Shown here: piece after piece, positions 33,928-43,600 of the stretch
How the letters are laid out: every line of letters begins with the position of its first letter
How positions within the stretch are numbered: position 1 is the first letter of the stretch
Position numbers and translations under genes: made by a program
Notes under the pieces: generated by a model
The model's input: only the letters and a program-made list of their open reading frames with translations
Database searches by the model: none
Told to the model about the DNA's origin: nothing
Source of the DNA: CAYTZH01 sp964442285
GTDB taxonomy: Bacteria > Myxococcota_A > UBA9160 > JAFDET01
DNA: 59,917 bases
Reading direction: 5' to 3'
NCBI GenBank assembly: GCA_964442285.1
Contig: CAYTZH010000033.1
Location: 1 to 59,917 of the forward strand

Positions 33928-35256
33928 ATGGCCGAGAACTCCGTGCTCGCGCTCGCCGAGCGCTGCTGGAACGGCGACTTCACCGGCGATACGATCGGCG
34001 GCGTCCGCCCCACCTTCCAGACCGAGGAGGTGGCCGAAGGCGTCTTCTTCCTGCACGGATTCGCCAATGTCAGCGCCCTGCGCGCGGGCGAGGGCCTCGT
34101 GCTCGTGGACACCGGCGCCTGGGTCACGAAGCAGCGAAGCTTCGAGAGCATCCGGGGCGCCGTGTCGGGCCCGGTGCAGGCCGCCGTCTACACCCACGGC
34201 CATGCGGACCACGCCTTCGGCCTGCCCCCCTTCCTGGCCGAGGCCGAGGAGAGGGGCTGGCCGCGCCCCCGCATCGTGGGCCACCGCAATCTGGTGGCCC
34301 GCTTCGACCGCTACCGCCGCACCCGGGGCTACAACGCCTGCATCAACGCGCGTCAGTTCTCGGTCCCGCGCGCGCTGAGCTGGCCGGACGCCTACGACTA
34401 CCCCGACACGGTCTACGACGAGACGCTTCCCCTGGAGCTCGACGGGCTGCGTCTGGAGCTGCACCACGCCCGGGGCGAGACCGACGATCACACCTGGGCC
34501 TGGTGGCCCGAGCGCCGCATCCTCTTCACCGGCGACCAGTTCATCTGGGTCGCGCCGAACGCGGGCAACCCGCAGAAGGTGCAGCGCTACGCCGACGAGT
34601 GGGCCGCGTCCCTGCGGGCCATGGAGGCCCTCGGGCCCGAGCTGCTGATCCCAGGCCACGGGCCGCCGATCCTCGGGGCCGAGCGGGTGCGGCAGGCGCT
34701 CGCCGAGACCGCCGAGTGGCTCGAAGCCCTGGTGGAGGGGACCCTCGCGCGCATGAACGACGGGGCCACCCTCGACGCCATCCTGCACGAGGTGCGACCG
34801 CCCGCCCACCTGGAGGACCGGCCCTATCTGCAGCCGGTGTACGACGACCCGGAGTACGTGGTGCGCAACGTCTGGCGGCTCTACGGCGGCTGGTACGACG
34901 GCATCCCCTCGCACCTCAAGCCGGCGCCCGAGGCGAGCCTGGGCCGCGAGGTCGCGGCCCTGGCCGGCGGCGTCGGGAGGCTCGTGCAGCGGGCGCGAGA
35001 GCTGGCGGCCGCCGGAGACGAGCGCCTGGCGTGCCACCTGCTGGACTGGTCGGCCCTGGCGGAGCCCGGGAGCCAGGAGGTCCACGCGGCGCGCGCCGAG
35101 GTCTACCGCGCCCGCTCGGCGCGGTCGCGGGCGCTCATGACCAAGGGCGTCTTCAACGCGGCGGCCCGGGAGTCGGCGGAGAGGGCCGGCGAGGAAGCGG
35201 CGCAGCAGGCGGGCGAGGAGTCGGCGCGGAAGGCGGCGCAGAAGGCCGGCGGCTGA
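33928..35256 (+). CDS. MBL-fold hydrolase with alkylsulfatase-type dimerisation domain
   Basis: A 442-residue metallo-beta-lactamase-fold protein. The metal motif is YTHGHADHAFG, with further ligands in GETDDHTWAW, FTGDQF and LIPGHG. After the MBL domain (to about 280), RNVWRLYGGWYDGIPSHLKP begins the helical dimerisation domain typical of SdsA1/BDS1 alkylsulfatases. The sterol-carrier-like C-terminal domain of SdsA1 is missing. Instead there is a short Ala/Glu/Lys-rich helix tail. It may hydrolyse sulfate esters or another ester. The next gene starts on the last base of its stop. Confidence 0.82.
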   Translation: MAENSVLALAERCWNGDFTGDTIGGVRPTFQTEEVAEGVFFLHGFANVSALRAGEGLVLVDTGAWVTKQRSFESIRGAVSGPVQAAVYTHGHADHAFGLPPFLAEAEERGWPRPRIVGHRNLVARFDRYRRTRGYNACINARQFSVPRALSWPDAYDYPDTVYDETLPLELDGLRLELHHARGETDDHTWAWWPERRILFTGDQFIWVAPNAGNPQKVQRYADEWAASLRAMEALGPELLIPGHGPPILGAERVRQALAETAEWLEALVEGTLARMNDGATLDAILHEVRPPAHLEDRPYLQPVYDDPEYVVRNVWRLYGGWYDGIPSHLKPAPEASLGREVAALAGGVGRLVQRARELAAAGDERLACHLLDWSALAEPGSQEVHAARAEVYRARSARSRALMTKGVFNAAARESAERAGEEAAQQAGEESARKAAQKAGG

Positions 35257-36131
35257 TGCCGCTGGACGCGGGGAGCGTCGGGGCCGCCACGGCGCCGCGC
35301 ACCCAGCTCGTCGACGCGCGCTGGTCGATGGCCTTCGCCGCGGCCCTGGACGACCGGCGGCCCGAGTACCTGGACACCCGCCGCCCGGACGGGCTGGTGG
35401 CGCATCCGCTGTTCCCGGTCGTCTTCGAGTGGCCGGTCTTCCTCGAGACCCACGGCCTCGCCGCCAATGCGGGCCTCGGCGCCGACGAGCGTCGGCGCGG
35501 GGTGCACGCCAGCCACGACCTGCTGCTGCACCGACCGCTGCGACCGGGGCAGGAGCTGACCACGGTGGCGCGCATCGCCGGAGTGGCCTCCCGCCGGGCG
35601 GGTGCCTACCAGGTCGTCCGGCTCGACACCACCGACGGGGCGGGCCGTCCCGTCTCCACCACCTGGTACGGCTCGCTCTACCGCGGTGTGGCGGTCCGGG
35701 GCGACGATCGACCCGCCGGCGATCGGCCGCCCGTCCCGGCGGCACCGACTCCCGGTCCGCCCGAGGCGGAGCTGTCCCTGCCCGTGGCCTGGAACCTGGC
35801 CCACGTCTACAGCGAGTGCGCGCGCATCTGGAACCCGATCCACACCGATCCGTCGGTGGCCGAGCGCGCCGGTCTGCCCGGGCTCATCCTCCACGGCACC
35901 TGCACCCTGGCCCTGGCGGTCTCGGCCCTGCTCCGTCACGCGCCGGCCGGCCCCGAGCATGCGGTGCGGGTGTCGGCCCGCTTCTCCGCCATGGTGGCGA
36001 TGCCGTCCACGATCCGGGTCCGCCTGCAGGGCCGCACGCCGACACCCGAGGGTGAAGGCCTGCACTTCGAGGTCCTGGACGAGGCCGGCGCGCCGGCGGT
36101 GCGCGCGGGGTTCCTGGCGCTGCGTAGCTGA
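35256..36131 (+). CDS. MaoC-family protein with two hotdog domains
   Basis: A 291-residue double-hotdog protein. The N-terminal half is of FAS1-dehydratase N type (LFPVVFEWPVFLETHGLAAN, HASHDLLLHRPLRPGQELT). The C-terminal MaoC half has ARIWNPIHTDPSVAERAG, then LILHG. The hydratase-2 His is present, but the usual Asp of DxNPxH is Ile (IWNPIH). Enoyl-CoA hydratase activity is likely in the family but should be tested here. It is coupled to the sulfatase-like gene by a one-base overlap, and probably acts on the same acyl or alkyl substrate after activation. Confidence 0.82.
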   Translation: MPLDAGSVGAATAPRTQLVDARWSMAFAAALDDRRPEYLDTRRPDGLVAHPLFPVVFEWPVFLETHGLAANAGLGADERRRGVHASHDLLLHRPLRPGQELTTVARIAGVASRRAGAYQVVRLDTTDGAGRPVSTTWYGSLYRGVAVRGDDRPAGDRPPVPAAPTPGPPEAELSLPVAWNLAHVYSECARIWNPIHTDPSVAERAGLPGLILHGTCTLALAVSALLRHAPAGPEHAVRVSARFSAMVAMPSTIRVRLQGRTPTPEGEGLHFEVLDEAGAPAVRAGFLALRS

Positions 36132-36192
36132 CCCAGGCTGTTGGCGGCGAGAGGGCGGGGGGGCGTGCGCCCTGCTATCCCCTCTGGTCCAA

Positions 36193-37764
36193 GTGCCGTC
36201 GTCCGGCCGACAATCGATCGGATCCTCGGTCCCCGCGGGCGCCGCCGCCGACGCGGTCGACGCCCTCGTCGGCCCCCACGACCGCAGGCTCTGGGCCGCG
36301 CTCCTCCTGCTCGGGCTCGCGTTGCTCGTGCTGCGCAACGTGCCCTGGCACCTGGAGGACAACGACGAGGCCAAGCAGGCCTACGCCGCCCTGGAGATGG
36401 CCGAGACCGGCGAGCTGTGGTTCGTCCACACGCCGCGGGGCGCGATCGCCACCAAGCCGCCTCTGCTGGGCTGGCTCTCGGTCCTCACCTACCGCGTCAG
36501 CGGCGACTGGGACGTCGCGCTCCGGCTGCCGGGCCTGCTGGCGGCCCTGGCCGTCGCCGCCGCGCTCTGGCGACTGGGCAACGGTTTCGCCGCGTGGGGC
36601 GGCGGGATCGCGGTCGTCGCCTTCGTCTTCAACATGCTGACCCCGCGGATCGCCACCCTGGCGCGTACCGACATGCTGCTCACGGCCGCGGTCTTCGGCG
36701 CGGGCGCGCTCGTGTTCCTGCGCCTTCGCGACGGCACCGACTGGACGCCGGCCCGACGCCTCGTCCTGGGCGGCCTGCTCGGGGTGGGCCTGTTCGCCAA
36801 GGGGCCGGTGATCCTGGCCTTCCTGCTGCCGGGGGCCGCCGCGCTCGCCGTGCTGGGTCGGATCCGCGGCTTCCGGGTCGACCTGGGGGGCGGGCTGCCG
36901 TGGCTCCTCCCGCTCGTGCTCTTCGGAGCCTGGGTGGTCGGAGGGCTCGTCAGCGTGGAGGGCTTCTACCGCGAGATCGTGGTGGCGGAGTTCGCGAGCC
37001 GGTTCGACGCGGGGGCGGACGCACTCCACGAGCCCAAGCCCGTCACCTTCTACCTCCTGCCGCTCCTGCACCGCTTCGGTCCGTGGTCCCTGCTGCTGCT
37101 GGCCCTGGCCGCGGCGGGGCCGGTGCGCCGCCGCGTGGCCCGCGATCCGGCGCTGCTGTGGCTGGTCTGCTGGGCGGCCGGCGGGCTGCTCCTGATGTCG
37201 CTGGTCCCCGCCAAGCGCCTCGATCGGGTATTCCCCGCCGTGCCGCCCCTGTGTCTGCTGCTTCCGGGGATGCTGGCGCCGGCGCTGTCCCAGCCTCGGG
37301 CCGAGGGCTGGCTGCGCACGGCCCGGGTCGTCCTCGCCGCGGGCGTGCTCCTGTGGTCGTCCTACACTGTCTGGTGTGTATTCGAGGGCCACTGGAAGGG
37401 GAAGGCCGGCCTGCGTCGCTTCGCGGCGGACTGCCTCGCCGCGGCGGACGTCCGGGACGGCGCGATCGCCGTCGTCGGCGGACACGAGGAGGGGCTGCTC
37501 TTCTACGCGCGCCAGCTCCACCTCCTGCCTCCAGAGGACCTGCCGTGGCGGTTCCGGCGCGGGGACTGGCCGGCCGCGATCGTGCAGGCGCGGCTGCTCC
37601 GGGAGGCTGCGCCGGAGATGGGGCGCTTCGTCGAGCTGGCCGCGTCACCGCCGGGCTTCGTGTCCTACGCCTGCGTCGCCCCCGATCCGCCGGGCGCGCG
37701 CGCCCGGAGCGCGAGCGGACCGACCTCGGGCCGCTCGCGCGCCGCGACCACGCGGTCGTGGTGA
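36193..37764 (+). CDS. GT39/ArnT-like membrane glycosyltransferase
   Basis: A 523-residue membrane protein with about ten to twelve hydrophobic segments. The first extracytoplasmic loop has the acidic motif HLEDNDEAKQAYAAL, followed by IATKPPLLGWL, the hallmark of GT39/ArnT-type transferases that use polyprenyl-phosphate sugars. Later loops include AKGPVILAFLLPG and PAKRLDRVFPAVPP. It probably transfers a sugar to lipid A or another envelope acceptor. The GTG start has no strong ribosome-binding site. Its last 100 bases overlap the convergent pqqE gene, so the C-terminal tail is compositionally odd. Confidence 0.85.
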   Translation: MPSSGRQSIGSSVPAGAAADAVDALVGPHDRRLWAALLLLGLALLVLRNVPWHLEDNDEAKQAYAALEMAETGELWFVHTPRGAIATKPPLLGWLSVLTYRVSGDWDVALRLPGLLAALAVAAALWRLGNGFAAWGGGIAVVAFVFNMLTPRIATLARTDMLLTAAVFGAGALVFLRLRDGTDWTPARRLVLGGLLGVGLFAKGPVILAFLLPGAAALAVLGRIRGFRVDLGGGLPWLLPLVLFGAWVVGGLVSVEGFYREIVVAEFASRFDAGADALHEPKPVTFYLLPLLHRFGPWSLLLLALAAAGPVRRRVARDPALLWLVCWAAGGLLLMSLVPAKRLDRVFPAVPPLCLLLPGMLAPALSQPRAEGWLRTARVVLAAGVLLWSSYTVWCVFEGHWKGKAGLRRFAADCLAAADVRDGAIAVVGGHEEGLLFYARQLHLLPPEDLPWRFRRGDWPAAIVQARLLREAAPEMGRFVELAASPPGFVSYACVAPDPPGARARSASGPTSGRSRAATTRSW

Positions 37765-38777
37765 GGCGCCAGGCTGCACGCCGGGTCCGTGGCGGCGGCG
37801 TTCCCCGTGAGTGCGAACGCCTGGCAGCGACAGCCGCCGAAGTCCGAGAGCCGCCGCTCGCAGGAGCGGCAGGGCTCGGACATCCAGGCCTCGCCGCGGA
37901 AGGCGTTCATGCCCGGGGCGTCGCGCCAGCAGGCGGCCAGCGACCGCTCGGCGACGGACCAGAACGCCAGACCCGGTAGCGACGCGGCCGCATGGCAGGG
38001 GAGCACCCGGCCGTCCGGGGCGACCACGGCGTTCTTGCGCCCCCAGCCGCCCATGCAGGGCTTGGGGCGGTCTGCGAAGTAGTCCGGGAGCACGAACACG
38101 ATCTCCGGACGGGCCGACTGCGCCCGCGCCTTCCGTACGGCGGCGGCCGCGGCCGCGAGCTGCTCGCGCCGCGGCAGCAGCGCGTCGCGGTTGCGAAGGG
38201 CCCAGCCGTGGAGCTGGACGTTGGCGAGCTCCAGACGCTCGGCATCCAGGGTGCGGGCGAGCTCGATGAGCTCCGGAACCCGCTCGAGGTTCCCGCGGTG
38301 GAGCACGGCGTTCAGGGTCAGGGGCAGCCCGCGGTCGCCGACGGCGCGGGCGATCTCCAGCTTGCGCGCGTGGGCGGCCGTTCCGGCCATGCGATCGGCG
38401 GGCTCGGCGCGGCTGTCCTGCAGGGAGAGCTGCACGCTGCGCAGACCCGCGTCCACCAGGGCGTCGAGGTCCGCCTCCGAGAGCGGCAGCCCCGAGGTTA
38501 CCAGATGGGTGTAGAGCCCGGCCGCCGCGGCGCCGCCCACGATCTCCGGGAGGTCGCGCCGGGTGGTGGGCTCGCCGCCGGTCAGGCCCACGTGCACGGC
38601 GCCCAGGTCCGCGGCCTCGCGGAAGACCCGCACCCAGTCCGCGCCCGAGAGGGCGTCGCGGGTCGACGCCCAGTCGACGGGATTGGAGCAGTAGGCGCAG
38701 CGCAGCGGGCAGCGGTAGGTGAGCTCGGCGATCAGGTTCCAGAGCCGGGGGGCGCTCGCGACGGGTCGGGCGCTCAA
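37665..38777 (-). CDS. pqqE: PQQ biosynthesis radical SAM protein PqqE
   Basis: A 370-residue radical SAM enzyme that links Glu and Tyr of the PqqA peptide with help from PqqD. The [4Fe-4S] motif is C23-x3-C27-x2-C30 (CPLRCAYC). LTGGEPTTRRDLPEI follows. The SPASM-type auxiliary cluster cysteines are in KPCMGGWG, LPCHAA, CRSCERR, GGCRCQAFALTG and DPACSLAPHH. The TTG start overlaps the pqqCD stop as TTGA. The 3' end overlaps the convergent glycosyltransferase by 100 bases. Confidence 0.95.
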   Translation of the reverse strand: MSARPVASAPRLWNLIAELTYRCPLRCAYCSNPVDWASTRDALSGADWVRVFREAADLGAVHVGLTGGEPTTRRDLPEIVGGAAAAGLYTHLVTSGLPLSEADLDALVDAGLRSVQLSLQDSRAEPADRMAGTAAHARKLEIARAVGDRGLPLTLNAVLHRGNLERVPELIELARTLDAERLELANVQLHGWALRNRDALLPRREQLAAAAAAVRKARAQSARPEIVFVLPDYFADRPKPCMGGWGRKNAVVAPDGRVLPCHAAASLPGLAFWSVAERSLAACWRDAPGMNAFRGEAWMSEPCRSCERRLSDFGGCRCQAFALTGNAAATDPACSLAPHHDRVVAARERPEVGPLALRARAPGGSGATQA

Positions 38778-39721
38778 GACGCTTGGCGCTCCAGCACGCC
38801 GAGGGCCTCCATCTCGGCCAGGAAGCGGTGGACGTCCCCGGCCAGCGCCGGCTCCTCGGGGTGGCGCTCGCCCAGCAGCGTCGCGATCGCCTCCGCCGTC
38901 CGCCGTCCGTCCACGGCGTCGAGAATCTCGGCGGCGCTCTGCGAGAGGCGCACGGCGCGCTCGGGCAGCAGAGCCAGGGGGGCGCCGTCCTCCGGATCCG
39001 CCCGCCGCAGCACGCCCCGGGCCAGACGGGGCACCCGGTGCGCCGCCTCGACGGCGTCGAGCAGCCGCCACAGGATCGCGCACTTGGCCTCGAGGGCGGC
39101 GACGCAGCGGTCCCGGTCCTCCGGGGTCTCGGCGTGGTCGAGCACCCAGGCCAGGCCCCAGTGGGCGTCCCTCGGCGCCTGCAGCGTCCGCGAGCGGAAG
39201 TAGGCGAGGCCGCCGGTGTCGACCCAGGGGTAGTGCTTCTCGAAGGCCTCGATGCGCACCCGCATGATGTCGCCCGCGAACATCTCGGTGAGCGACGAGG
39301 CGACGGCCTCGAGCAGGTCGCGCTGCTCCACCAGGGCCACGTAGGCGTCGCACGCCTCGCGCACGCCCGGCAGCACCCCGCGCAGCGAGGCCACCTCGTC
39401 GGGGTCCAGGCCCACCGCGCGGGCCAGGTCGAGCCAGAGGGCGAGTCCGCCCTGGCCCGGCTCCGCGCCGTCGTGGTCGTGGATGCGCTGGATCCAGGCG
39501 CGCCGGAACGCCGGGTCGCCGGACTTGGTGAGGATCACGCTGTCCTTGAGCGGGATGCGCGTCTGGTAGTAGTAGCGGTTGCGCACCCAGGTGCGGAGCT
39601 CGTCCGGGCCGAGGCGGCCCGCGTGCATGCGCTCGTTGAAGGGATGGCGGTCGTGGTAGCGCTCCTCGCCCACGCGGCGCAGCCGGGCCTCGAAGGCCGC
39701 GCGGTCCGCGGTCGCCGTCAA
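38774..39721 (-). CDS. pqqCD: fused PqqC-PqqD
   Basis: One 315-residue frame. Residues 1-228 are PqqC, the cofactorless oxidase of the last step (HPFNERMHAGRL, WVRNRYYYQTRIPLKDS, RIHDHDG). Residues 229-315 are PqqD, the PqqA-binding chaperone (VPRLARGVLRRADP, LSQSAAEILDAVDG, VHRFLAEMEALGVLE). PqqC-PqqD fusions are known in Methylobacterium, so this is unusual but not new. The TTG start overlaps the pqqB stop (TTGA), and the stop overlaps the pqqE TTG in the same way. Confidence 0.95.
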   Translation of the reverse strand: MTATADRAAFEARLRRVGEERYHDRHPFNERMHAGRLGPDELRTWVRNRYYYQTRIPLKDSVILTKSGDPAFRRAWIQRIHDHDGAEPGQGGLALWLDLARAVGLDPDEVASLRGVLPGVREACDAYVALVEQRDLLEAVASSLTEMFAGDIMRVRIEAFEKHYPWVDTGGLAYFRSRTLQAPRDAHWGLAWVLDHAETPEDRDRCVAALEAKCAILWRLLDAVEAAHRVPRLARGVLRRADPEDGAPLALLPERAVRLSQSAAEILDAVDGRRTAEAIATLLGERHPEEPALAGDVHRFLAEMEALGVLERQAS

Positions 39722-40605
39722 AGCTCGAGCTCCAGCCCGTCCCGGGCGATCTCCACGCCGGCGCGGCGCACGCGCAGGGCCTCGGGCGAGTGGGGGTCCA
39801 GCACGGGGTTGCTGTTGTTGAGGTGGATGTAGAAGCGGCGGCCTCGCAGTCCGGCCAGGCGCTCGAGGCTGCTCTCGGCGCCCGTGATGGGCAGGTGCCC
39901 CATGGCGAGGGCGTCCGGGGCGCCCGGGCGGAGCGCCTGGAGCTCGTCCCGGGTGAAGAAGGTGCCGTCGACGAAGGCGCAGTCGGCCGCCTCCACCTCG
40001 GCCCAGGCGCCGTCTTCGGCGGAGCGGATCCCGGGCACGTAGACCAGCCGCCGATCCGTGGCGCGATCCGTGATCCGCAGGCCCACGCACATCTCGGGAT
40101 GGGGCGGGACCAGGCCGTCGAGGAAGCGGGGCACCTTGCCCGAGGCCGGGAAGAGCCGCGCCTCGAGACGCTCGTCCCGGTCGAGGGCGACGATCTGGTC
40201 GGGCTTCGCCGTGCCCCAGACCGGCTCCAGCAGGCGCCAGGCGGCGTTGTGGCCGAGCAGGGCGTCCCGCACCCAGGGCGTCGAGACGACCCGGTAGGAG
40301 AGCGCCTCCCGGAGCACCAGCAGACCGAGGACGTGGTCGAGCTCGGCGTTGGTCAGGACCACGCTGTCCAGGGGCACGTCGCGGGTGCCCGGGCGGGGGT
40401 GCAGGCCCGGGAAGCGGGCGAGCTGGTCGCGGAGGTCGGGGCTGGCGTTGAGCAGGCTCCAACGCACGCCGTCGGCCGACACCGCCAGGCTGGCCTGGCT
40501 CGACGCGGGCAGCGCTCCGCGTCGCGCCCGCACCGAGTTGGGGAAGCCGCAGTTCCACTGGGGCAGGCCGCCGCCAGCGCAGGCGCCGAGCACGCGGATG
40601 CGCAT
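39718..40605 (-). CDS. pqqB: PQQ biosynthesis protein PqqB
   Basis: A 295-residue metallo-beta-lactamase-fold protein of PQQ synthesis. The start is MRIRVLGACAGGGLPQWNC, a PqqB hallmark, followed by LTNAELDHVLGLLVLREAL, FLDGLVPPHPEMCVG, FVDGTFFTRDEL and MGHLPITGAESS. PqqB is thought to hydroxylate the tyrosine of the PqqA-derived intermediate. It is the first gene of the leftward operon and diverges from ileS across 56 bases. No pqqA-like small gene precedes it. Confidence 0.95.
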   Translation of the reverse strand: MRIRVLGACAGGGLPQWNCGFPNSVRARRGALPASSQASLAVSADGVRWSLLNASPDLRDQLARFPGLHPRPGTRDVPLDSVVLTNAELDHVLGLLVLREALSYRVVSTPWVRDALLGHNAAWRLLEPVWGTAKPDQIVALDRDERLEARLFPASGKVPRFLDGLVPPHPEMCVGLRITDRATDRRLVYVPGIRSAEDGAWAEVEAADCAFVDGTFFTRDELQALRPGAPDALAMGHLPITGAESSLERLAGLRGRRFYIHLNNSNPVLDPHSPEALRVRRAGVEIARDGLELEL

Positions 40606-40647
40606 GCGGCGGAGGATAGGTGACCGGCTCCGCCCGGGGCACCGTGG

Positions 40648-40653
40648 TAGATT
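40648..40653 (+). promoter_or_regulatory. extended -10 (TGG-TAGATT) of ileS, probably leaderless
   Basis: TGGTAGATT ends eight bases before the ileS ATG. No purine-rich ribosome-binding site fits between, so the transcript probably starts at or next to the ATG. Confidence 0.5.
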
Positions 40654-40661
40654 GTGCCGCC

Positions 40662-43600
40662 ATGTCCGCGTCCCGCTTCGAGAAGGTGGCACCGCTGGTC
40701 GACTTCCCGGCGGTCGAGGCCCGCATCCGCGCCTTCTGGCGGGAGCGCGACGTCTTCCACGAGAGCCTCCGGCGCCGCGAGGGCGCGCCCCGCTGGGTGT
40801 TCTACGAGGGCCCGCCGACGGCCAACGGCCTGCCCCACAACGGCCACGCCCTGACCCGCGTCATGAAGGACGTCTTCCCGCGCTACCGCACCATGCGCGG
40901 CTACCAGGTGCCCCGGAAGGCCGGCTGGGACACCCACGGCCTGCCGGTCGAGACCGAGGTGGAGAAGGAGCTGCGCATCTCGGGCAAGGCCGCGATCGAG
41001 GCCTACGGGGTGGAGCGCTTCGTGCGCCGCTGCATCGACAGCGTCTTTCGCTACACGGAGGAGTGGAAGCGTTTCACGGAGGCGCTTGGATTCTGGGTCG
41101 ACCTGGAGGACGCCTACGTCACGTTCCACAAGGAATACGTGGAGAGCGTGTGGTGGGCTCTGGCGCAGCTCCACCAGAAGGGCCTCCTCTACCGGGGTCA
41201 CAAGGTAGTGTGGTGGTGGGCCCAGGGGGGCACGGCGCTCTCGGCGGCCGAGGTGGGCCAGGGCTACAAGACCGTCGACGATCCGTCCGTCTATGCGCGC
41301 TTTCCCCTGGCGGACGACCCCGAGACCTCGCTCCTGGTCTGGACCACCACGCCCTGGACCCTGCCCTCCAACATGTTCGCGGCGGTGAAGGCCGACGTGC
41401 CCTACGCGGTGGTGCGGGACGAGGGGGGCCGCGTGGTGGTGGCCGAGGCGCTGCTCCCGAGCCTGGCCGAGAAGGCGGGCCGCGCGCTGCCGGTGGAGCG
41501 CACCCTGCCGGGGTCCGAGCTGGTGGGGCGCCGCTACCGGCCGCCCTTCGACTGGTACGCGGACGCGCCCGGCGCCGACGCCCTCTGGCGCGTCGTGGCG
41601 GCCGACTTCGTCGATCTCGACGCCGGCACCGGCGTGGTGCACGCCGCGCCGGCCTTCGGCGAGGTGGACTTCGAGCTCCTGCGCCGGGAGCGGGAGTCGG
41701 CGCCGGCGCTGCCCCTGCTGTGCGCCGTCCGCCCCGACGGCGGCTTCGATCCGGACGTGGCCCCGGCGCGCTACGCGGGGCGCTGGGTGAAGGACTGCGA
41801 CCGCGAGCTCGCCGCCGAGCTGCGCGAGCGCAGCCTGCTCTGGCACAGCGAGACCTATCGCCACGAGTACCCCTTCTGCGAGCGCTCGGACCGGGATCCG
41901 CTGATCCAGTACGCGCGCCCGGCCTGGTACCTGCGCACCACCGAGCACGTCGGGCGCGCCCTCGACAACAACGCGGCCATCCAGTGGTTCCCGGAGCACA
42001 TCCGCGACGGCCGCTTCGGCGACTTCGTCCGCAACAACGTCGACTGGGCCCTCTCCCGCGAGCGCTACTGGGGAACGCCGCTCAACGTCTGGATCAACGA
42101 CGAGACCGGTCGCGTGGAGATGCCGGCGTCGGTGGACGAGATCCGCGCGCGCAACCCGGAGGCCTTCGCCGCCTTCGACGAGGCCCGCGCCGCCGACGCG
42201 AGCCTCTCGCCCCACCTCGTCGTGCACAAGCCGTGGATCGACGCGGTCACCTGGACCCGCCCCGACGAGCCGGGCGTCTACCGGCGCGTGCCCGAGGTGA
42301 TCGACGTCTGGTTCGACTCGGGATCGATGTTCTTCGCCCAGTGGGGCTGGCCCCACCGCGGCGAGGACGCCTTCCGCACCGCCTACCCGGCCGACTTCAT
42401 CAGCGAGGCCATCGACCAGACCCGCGGCTGGTTCAACTCGCTGCTCTGGGTCTCGACCCTGCTCTTCCCCGAGCAGAGCGAGCCGCACCCCTACCGCACC
42501 TGCATGGTGCTCGGGCACGTGTGCGACCGGGAGGGCCGCAAGGAGAGCAAGAGCAAGGGCAACTACACGCCGCCCGAGGTGATCCTCGAGCGGGTGCGCC
42601 TCGAGTTCGCGCCCGTCGAGCCCGAGGGCGAGGCCGTGGCGCCCGGCGAGGCGGTGATCGCCCGGGAGGACTACGAGGGCCTCGATCTCCAGGGCGAGTC
42701 CACGCGGGTGCGCGTCTGCCGCGGCGACGACGAGGGCCGGGCCCTGGAGCTGGCGCTGCGGCCCGGTCGCCTGTCCCGGCGCCTGATCGTGCTGGCGGAG
42801 GCGGACCGGGCGGCGCTCGGGGTGGACGTGGCGCCCCACGGCCACCAGACCCTGCCCCGGGAGGTCTCGGAGCTGGCCCACGACCACAGGGTCTGGGTGG
42901 AGGATCCCGCCTCGCGGGCGCCTGGCGCCGACGCCTTCCGCTGGTTCTTCTTCGCCTCGAACCCGCCCTGGAGCAACACCCGGCTCTCGCTGGGCGCGGT
43001 GCGCGCCCTGCAGCGGGAGCTGCCCCTCAAGCTCCGCAACGTCTACGCCTTCTTCACCCTGTACGCGAACATCGACGGCTTCGACCCCGGCGACGCGGAC
43101 TGCCGCTCCGGTCGGCGGCCGGCGCGGGAGCGCGCGCTGCTCGACCGCTGGATCCTCTCGGAGCGGGCACTCGCGGCTGCCCGGGTCGTCGAGCACATGG
43201 ACGCCTACCGGGTCTACGAGGCGACCGGCGTCCTGACCCGCTTCGTGGACGGGCTCTCCAACTGGTACGTGCGGCGCAGCCGCGACCGCTTCTGGGCCCC
43301 GGGCCTCGAGCGCGACAAGCTCGACGCCCACTGGACCCTCTACGAGTGCCTCGTGGACGCCGCCCGGATGCTGGCGCCCTTCCTGCCCTTCGCCGCCGAG
43401 GAGATGTGGCGGAACCTGGTGTGCGGTCTTCCGGACCGTCAGACGCTTCGCGAACTCCTCGCGCGGAAAGAGGAGCGCGCGGACGTCCCCGAGAGCGTTC
43501 ACCTCAGCGACTACCCCGAGCCGGATCGCGCCGCCGTCGACGAGCGGCTCTCCCGGGCCATGGGCCTCGTGCGCGACGTGGTCTCCCTCGGCATGCAGGT

